A stretch of 16,345 bases of DNA from NCBI GenBank assembly GCA_046154735.1, contig JBJXFJ010000496.1:1-16345 (forward strand). Direction: 5' to 3'. Below are positions 15,172 to 16,345 of this stretch, piece after piece. The position numbers and the translations under genes were made by a program. A model generated the notes under the pieces. It was given only the letters and a program-made list of their open reading frames with translations, did not search any database and was not told the origin of the DNA. The DNA is from CAVXYC01 sp046154735. GTDB taxonomy: Bacteria > Chloroflexota > UBA6077 > JACCZL01. Numbering within the stretch: the stretch's first letter is position 1; each line of letters starts with the position of its first letter.

Positions 15172-15296
15172 CCGTAGGGGCGACTGGCAGTCGTCCGTCG
15201 CGATATCCCGGCTGGCGATGAACAAACCGGCTGATGTCGCACCGGGTTCCTTCGTGCTGGGTGGGGGCGCGGGCGACCAGCCAGTCGCCCCTACGG
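15172..15296. mobile_element. MITE-like element with 17-bp perfect terminal inverted repeats
   Basis: CCGTAGGGGCGACTGGC (15172-15188) is exactly inverted as GCCAGTCGCCCCTACGG (15280-15296), bounding a 125-bp non-coding element. Repeats built on GTAGGGGCGAC recur in genomes of Chloroflexota from general knowledge. No transposase lies inside, so any movement would depend on an enzyme encoded elsewhere. Confidence 0.65.
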
Positions 15297-15361
15297 CGTT
15301 CGCAATCGCCCAGCCGTCTCCATCGGCGTCCCCGGTCAACCTCTGCGCTGGAGGATCCAGA

Positions 15362-15453
15362 CATCCGTAGGGGCGACTGGCCGGTCGCCCGCCGCGATCT
15401 CTCGGTCAGCGAGGAACAAATCGAGTGATGTCTCGCCCGATTCCCTCGTTCCG
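15362..15453 (+). repeat. Third copy of the GTAGGGGCGAC repeat
   Basis: The copy begins CATCCGTAGGGGCGACTGGC and aligns over about 90 bp with 15169-15260 in the same orientation (roughly three quarters identical, including GATGTC and AACAAA blocks). The palindrome GGGCGAC...GTCGCCC (15371-15390) lies within it. Its right end abuts the antitoxin remnant, whose N-terminal half is missing at that point. Confidence 0.65.
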
Positions 15454-15458
15454 GATCT

Positions 15459-15631
15459 ATGCGTTCCCCACAAATCCGATCCATTGATAGGCCGGTGCGT
15501 ACTTTGGCCTTCTGGAAGATCTTGAGCGGCTCTTTGGTCGATTCGTGGACCTGGTCTTCCTTGATTCGATTCGCAATCCGTACTTCCGCCAACAGCTGGA
15601 TGAAACGAAGCAACTTCTCTATGCAGCGTGA
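15459..15631 (+). pseudogene. Truncated, frameshifted MntA-type nucleotidyltransferase antitoxin
   Basis: From 15503 one frame reads FGLLEDLERLFGRFVDLVFL, then DSIRNPYFRQQLDETKQLLY and stop at 15629-15631. This matches the C-terminus of minimal nucleotidyltransferase antitoxins paired with HepT (family pattern LeeLLGRkVDLV...lrpyf). Just upstream, in another frame, IDRPVRT continues the family's FDRPV segment, so one T appears to be missing in ACTTTGG (15501-15507). The catalytic GSxARG...SDxDL part is absent: a stop at 15426-15428 and repeat sequence occupy its place. The fragment ends inside the HepT start (TATGCAGCGTGA), the coupled overlap expected of the intact pair. It cannot make an active nucleotidyltransferase. 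Confidence 0.65.
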
Positions 15632-15962
15632 AAGTCGAAAGCTGCTGTGGGATATACGCGACGCGTTGGATCGCATCGCACGGTACAGAATGGGACGTAC
15701 GTTTGCTGACTATCAAACGGACGAGATGTTTCAAGGCTCAGTGGAGCGTCGCCTCGCGGTCATCGGTGAGGGAGTCAGCCAGCTCACAAAAATTGATCCT
15801 GACCTGGCTGCTCAGATTCCTGACAAGTCTCAGATCATCTCTTTCAGAAACATTCTGATTCACGCCTATGCGGAGATCAAACCGGAGCTCATCTGGGACG
15901 TTCTCGATAACGATCTTCCGGTCCTTGCTGCTATCGTTGATAGTCTGATCCGCTCCGATTAG
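15621..15962 (+). CDS. hepT: HepT-like ribonuclease toxin (DUF86)
   Basis: A 113-residue HEPN-family protein starting at the ATG at 15621, which overlaps the end of the antitoxin remnant by 11 bp. It opens with QRESRKLLWDIRDALDRIA and carries the HEPN RNase motif R-N-I-L-I-H-A-Y in SFRNILIHAYAEI, that is RX4HXY with the Tyr that MntA modifies in characterised pairs. Length and helical pattern match the family. In known MntA-HepT systems HepT cleaves RNA and MntA silences it by adding AMP to that Tyr. Here the partner is broken, so the toxin may be poorly expressed, blocked by an antitoxin elsewhere, inactive through a change not evident by eye, or serving another role. Longer frames starting at 15459 are remnant sequence, not part of the toxin. 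Confidence 0.85.
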   Translation: MQRESRKLLWDIRDALDRIARYRMGRTFADYQTDEMFQGSVERRLAVIGEGVSQLTKIDPDLAAQIPDKSQIISFRNILIHAYAEIKPELIWDVLDNDLPVLAAIVDSLIRSD

Positions 15963-15980
15963 TTCGCAATCGCTACCCGC

Positions 15981-16145
15981 TCAGTCCCCGTCCCTTCCAG
16001 GCGCTTCCACTCTGGCCACTTCACGAGCCAGGCCCAGCACTTCAACCAGCTCATCCTCACGACCCATGAGCGATCCTGGGCGGATCACTACCACGATTTG
16101 CCAGAGATTGCGATCATTAAACTGGGGGAGTGGTCCCTGGAGCAC
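15981..16145 (-). CDS. Possible small protein or gene remnant, 54 residues
   Basis: A GTG at 16145 opens a 54-residue minus-strand frame (ending REVARVEAPGRDGD) with a protein-like core NLWQIVVVIRPGSLMGREDE and then a short amphipathic helix. I do not recognise it. A GAGGG about 20 nt upstream is too distant to be a good ribosome site. The frame extends a few codons further with a His/Tyr-containing segment before a TAG, so it may be the tail of a decayed gene. Weak call. Confidence 0.25.
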   Translation of the reverse strand: MLQGPLPQFNDRNLWQIVVVIRPGSLMGREDELVEVLGLAREVARVEAPGRDGD

Positions 16146-16215
16146 GGCGTACGAGTGGCCTAGATCCCTCAGCTACATGCTAGCCGGATTGATGTCACAT
16201 CGGGAGGAGGACCGT

Positions 16216-16345
16216 ATGAGTTACCAGAATCTGCAAAACACGCTCAAGGCCATTGCGCTCACGGTACCCGCGGCGCGGGCATTTGAGCTCACCGTGGAAT
16301 TTGTGCTTGGTCAGGGACGTGACACGGCCACGGTGGGCCGGTTGG
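16216..16345 (+). CDS. Unidentified gene, N-terminal part (cut by window edge)
   Basis: ATG 16216 follows the strong ribosome site GGAGGAGG (16203-16210) at 5 nt. The 43 visible codons (MSYQNLQNTLKAIALTVPAA, then RAFELTVEFVLGQGRDTATV) stay open to the right edge. The start looks like a cytoplasmic helix-rich protein without a signal peptide or membrane helix. I do not recognise the family. Confidence 0.6.
   Translation, partial: MSYQNLQNTLKAIALTVPAARAFELTVEFVLGQGRDTATVGRL

Larger units (their letters stand above)
15005..15458. other. Repeat-bearing intergenic region
   Basis: This 454-bp stretch before the antitoxin remnant has no convincing gene. Its right half carries three copies of a GTAGGGGCGAC repeat (15172-15188, 15280-15296 inverted, 15365-15381). 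The left half (15005-15160) could be read as an N-terminal extension of the hydrolase on the minus strand, but that is unlikely. Confidence 0.5.

Noticed and set aside
15172..15390. CRISPR array suggested by three spaced repeats
   Set aside because: The middle copy is inverted, repeats contain internal palindromes, spacing is irregular (~90-110 bp apart), and no cas genes are present.

Overview
This window comes from a GC-rich bacterial genome that reads like accessory catabolic DNA from an uncultured soil or aquatic lineage. Chloroflexota is my best guess. It rests on short repeats built on GTAGGGGCGAC, an Rpn/DUF4351-type protein with an EARG-repeat tail, and many Rieske, CaiB/BaiF and cupin genes. 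Nothing here is a definitive taxonomic marker, and Rokubacteria- or Tectomicrobia-like genomes could look similar.

Layout. (1) Positions 1-332: the 3' end of an Rpn-like nuclease gene. (2) 616-4510, plus strand: a metal-dependent amidohydrolase, then two tandem Rieske oxygenase alpha subunits. The two share a ~412-bp nearly identical internal tract flanked by clearly diverged sequence. (3) 4511-4930: no intact gene; a probable alpha/beta-hydrolase remnant and a perfect 12-bp hairpin. (4) 4931-7223, minus strand: a secreted YVTN beta-propeller with a C-terminal type 1 copper (cupredoxin) domain. It overlaps an ECF sigma factor that is fused through a membrane helix to an RskA-like extracytoplasmic domain. 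(5) 7606-10947, plus strand: a Gfo/Idh/MocA oxidoreductase, a 3-hydroxyisobutyrate-dehydrogenase-family enzyme and a CaiB/BaiF CoA-transferase. (6) 10948-11416: no gene; a ~202-bp nested palindromic element and a separate 14-bp inverted repeat. (7) 11417-15004, minus strand: an alpha/beta hydrolase, a bicupin protein and a third Rieske oxygenase, in transcription order. (8) 15005-16345: three copies of a GTAGGGGCGACTGGC repeat, two of them forming a MITE-like element; a 5'-truncated, frameshifted MntA-type antitoxin remnant; an intact HepT-type toxin gene; and an unidentified gene cut by the window edge.

How it may work together. The three Rieske enzymes, the bicupin protein, the hydrolases, two NAD(P) oxidoreductases and the CoA-transferase suggest oxidative breakdown of one or more aromatic or heterocyclic compounds, with the products moved to CoA thioesters. 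The substrate cannot be read from sequence. No Rieske reductase or ferredoxin is encoded here, so electrons must come from elsewhere. The sigma/propeller pair looks like a separate envelope-signalling unit. The right end looks like a site of repeat insertion and toxin-antitoxin decay.
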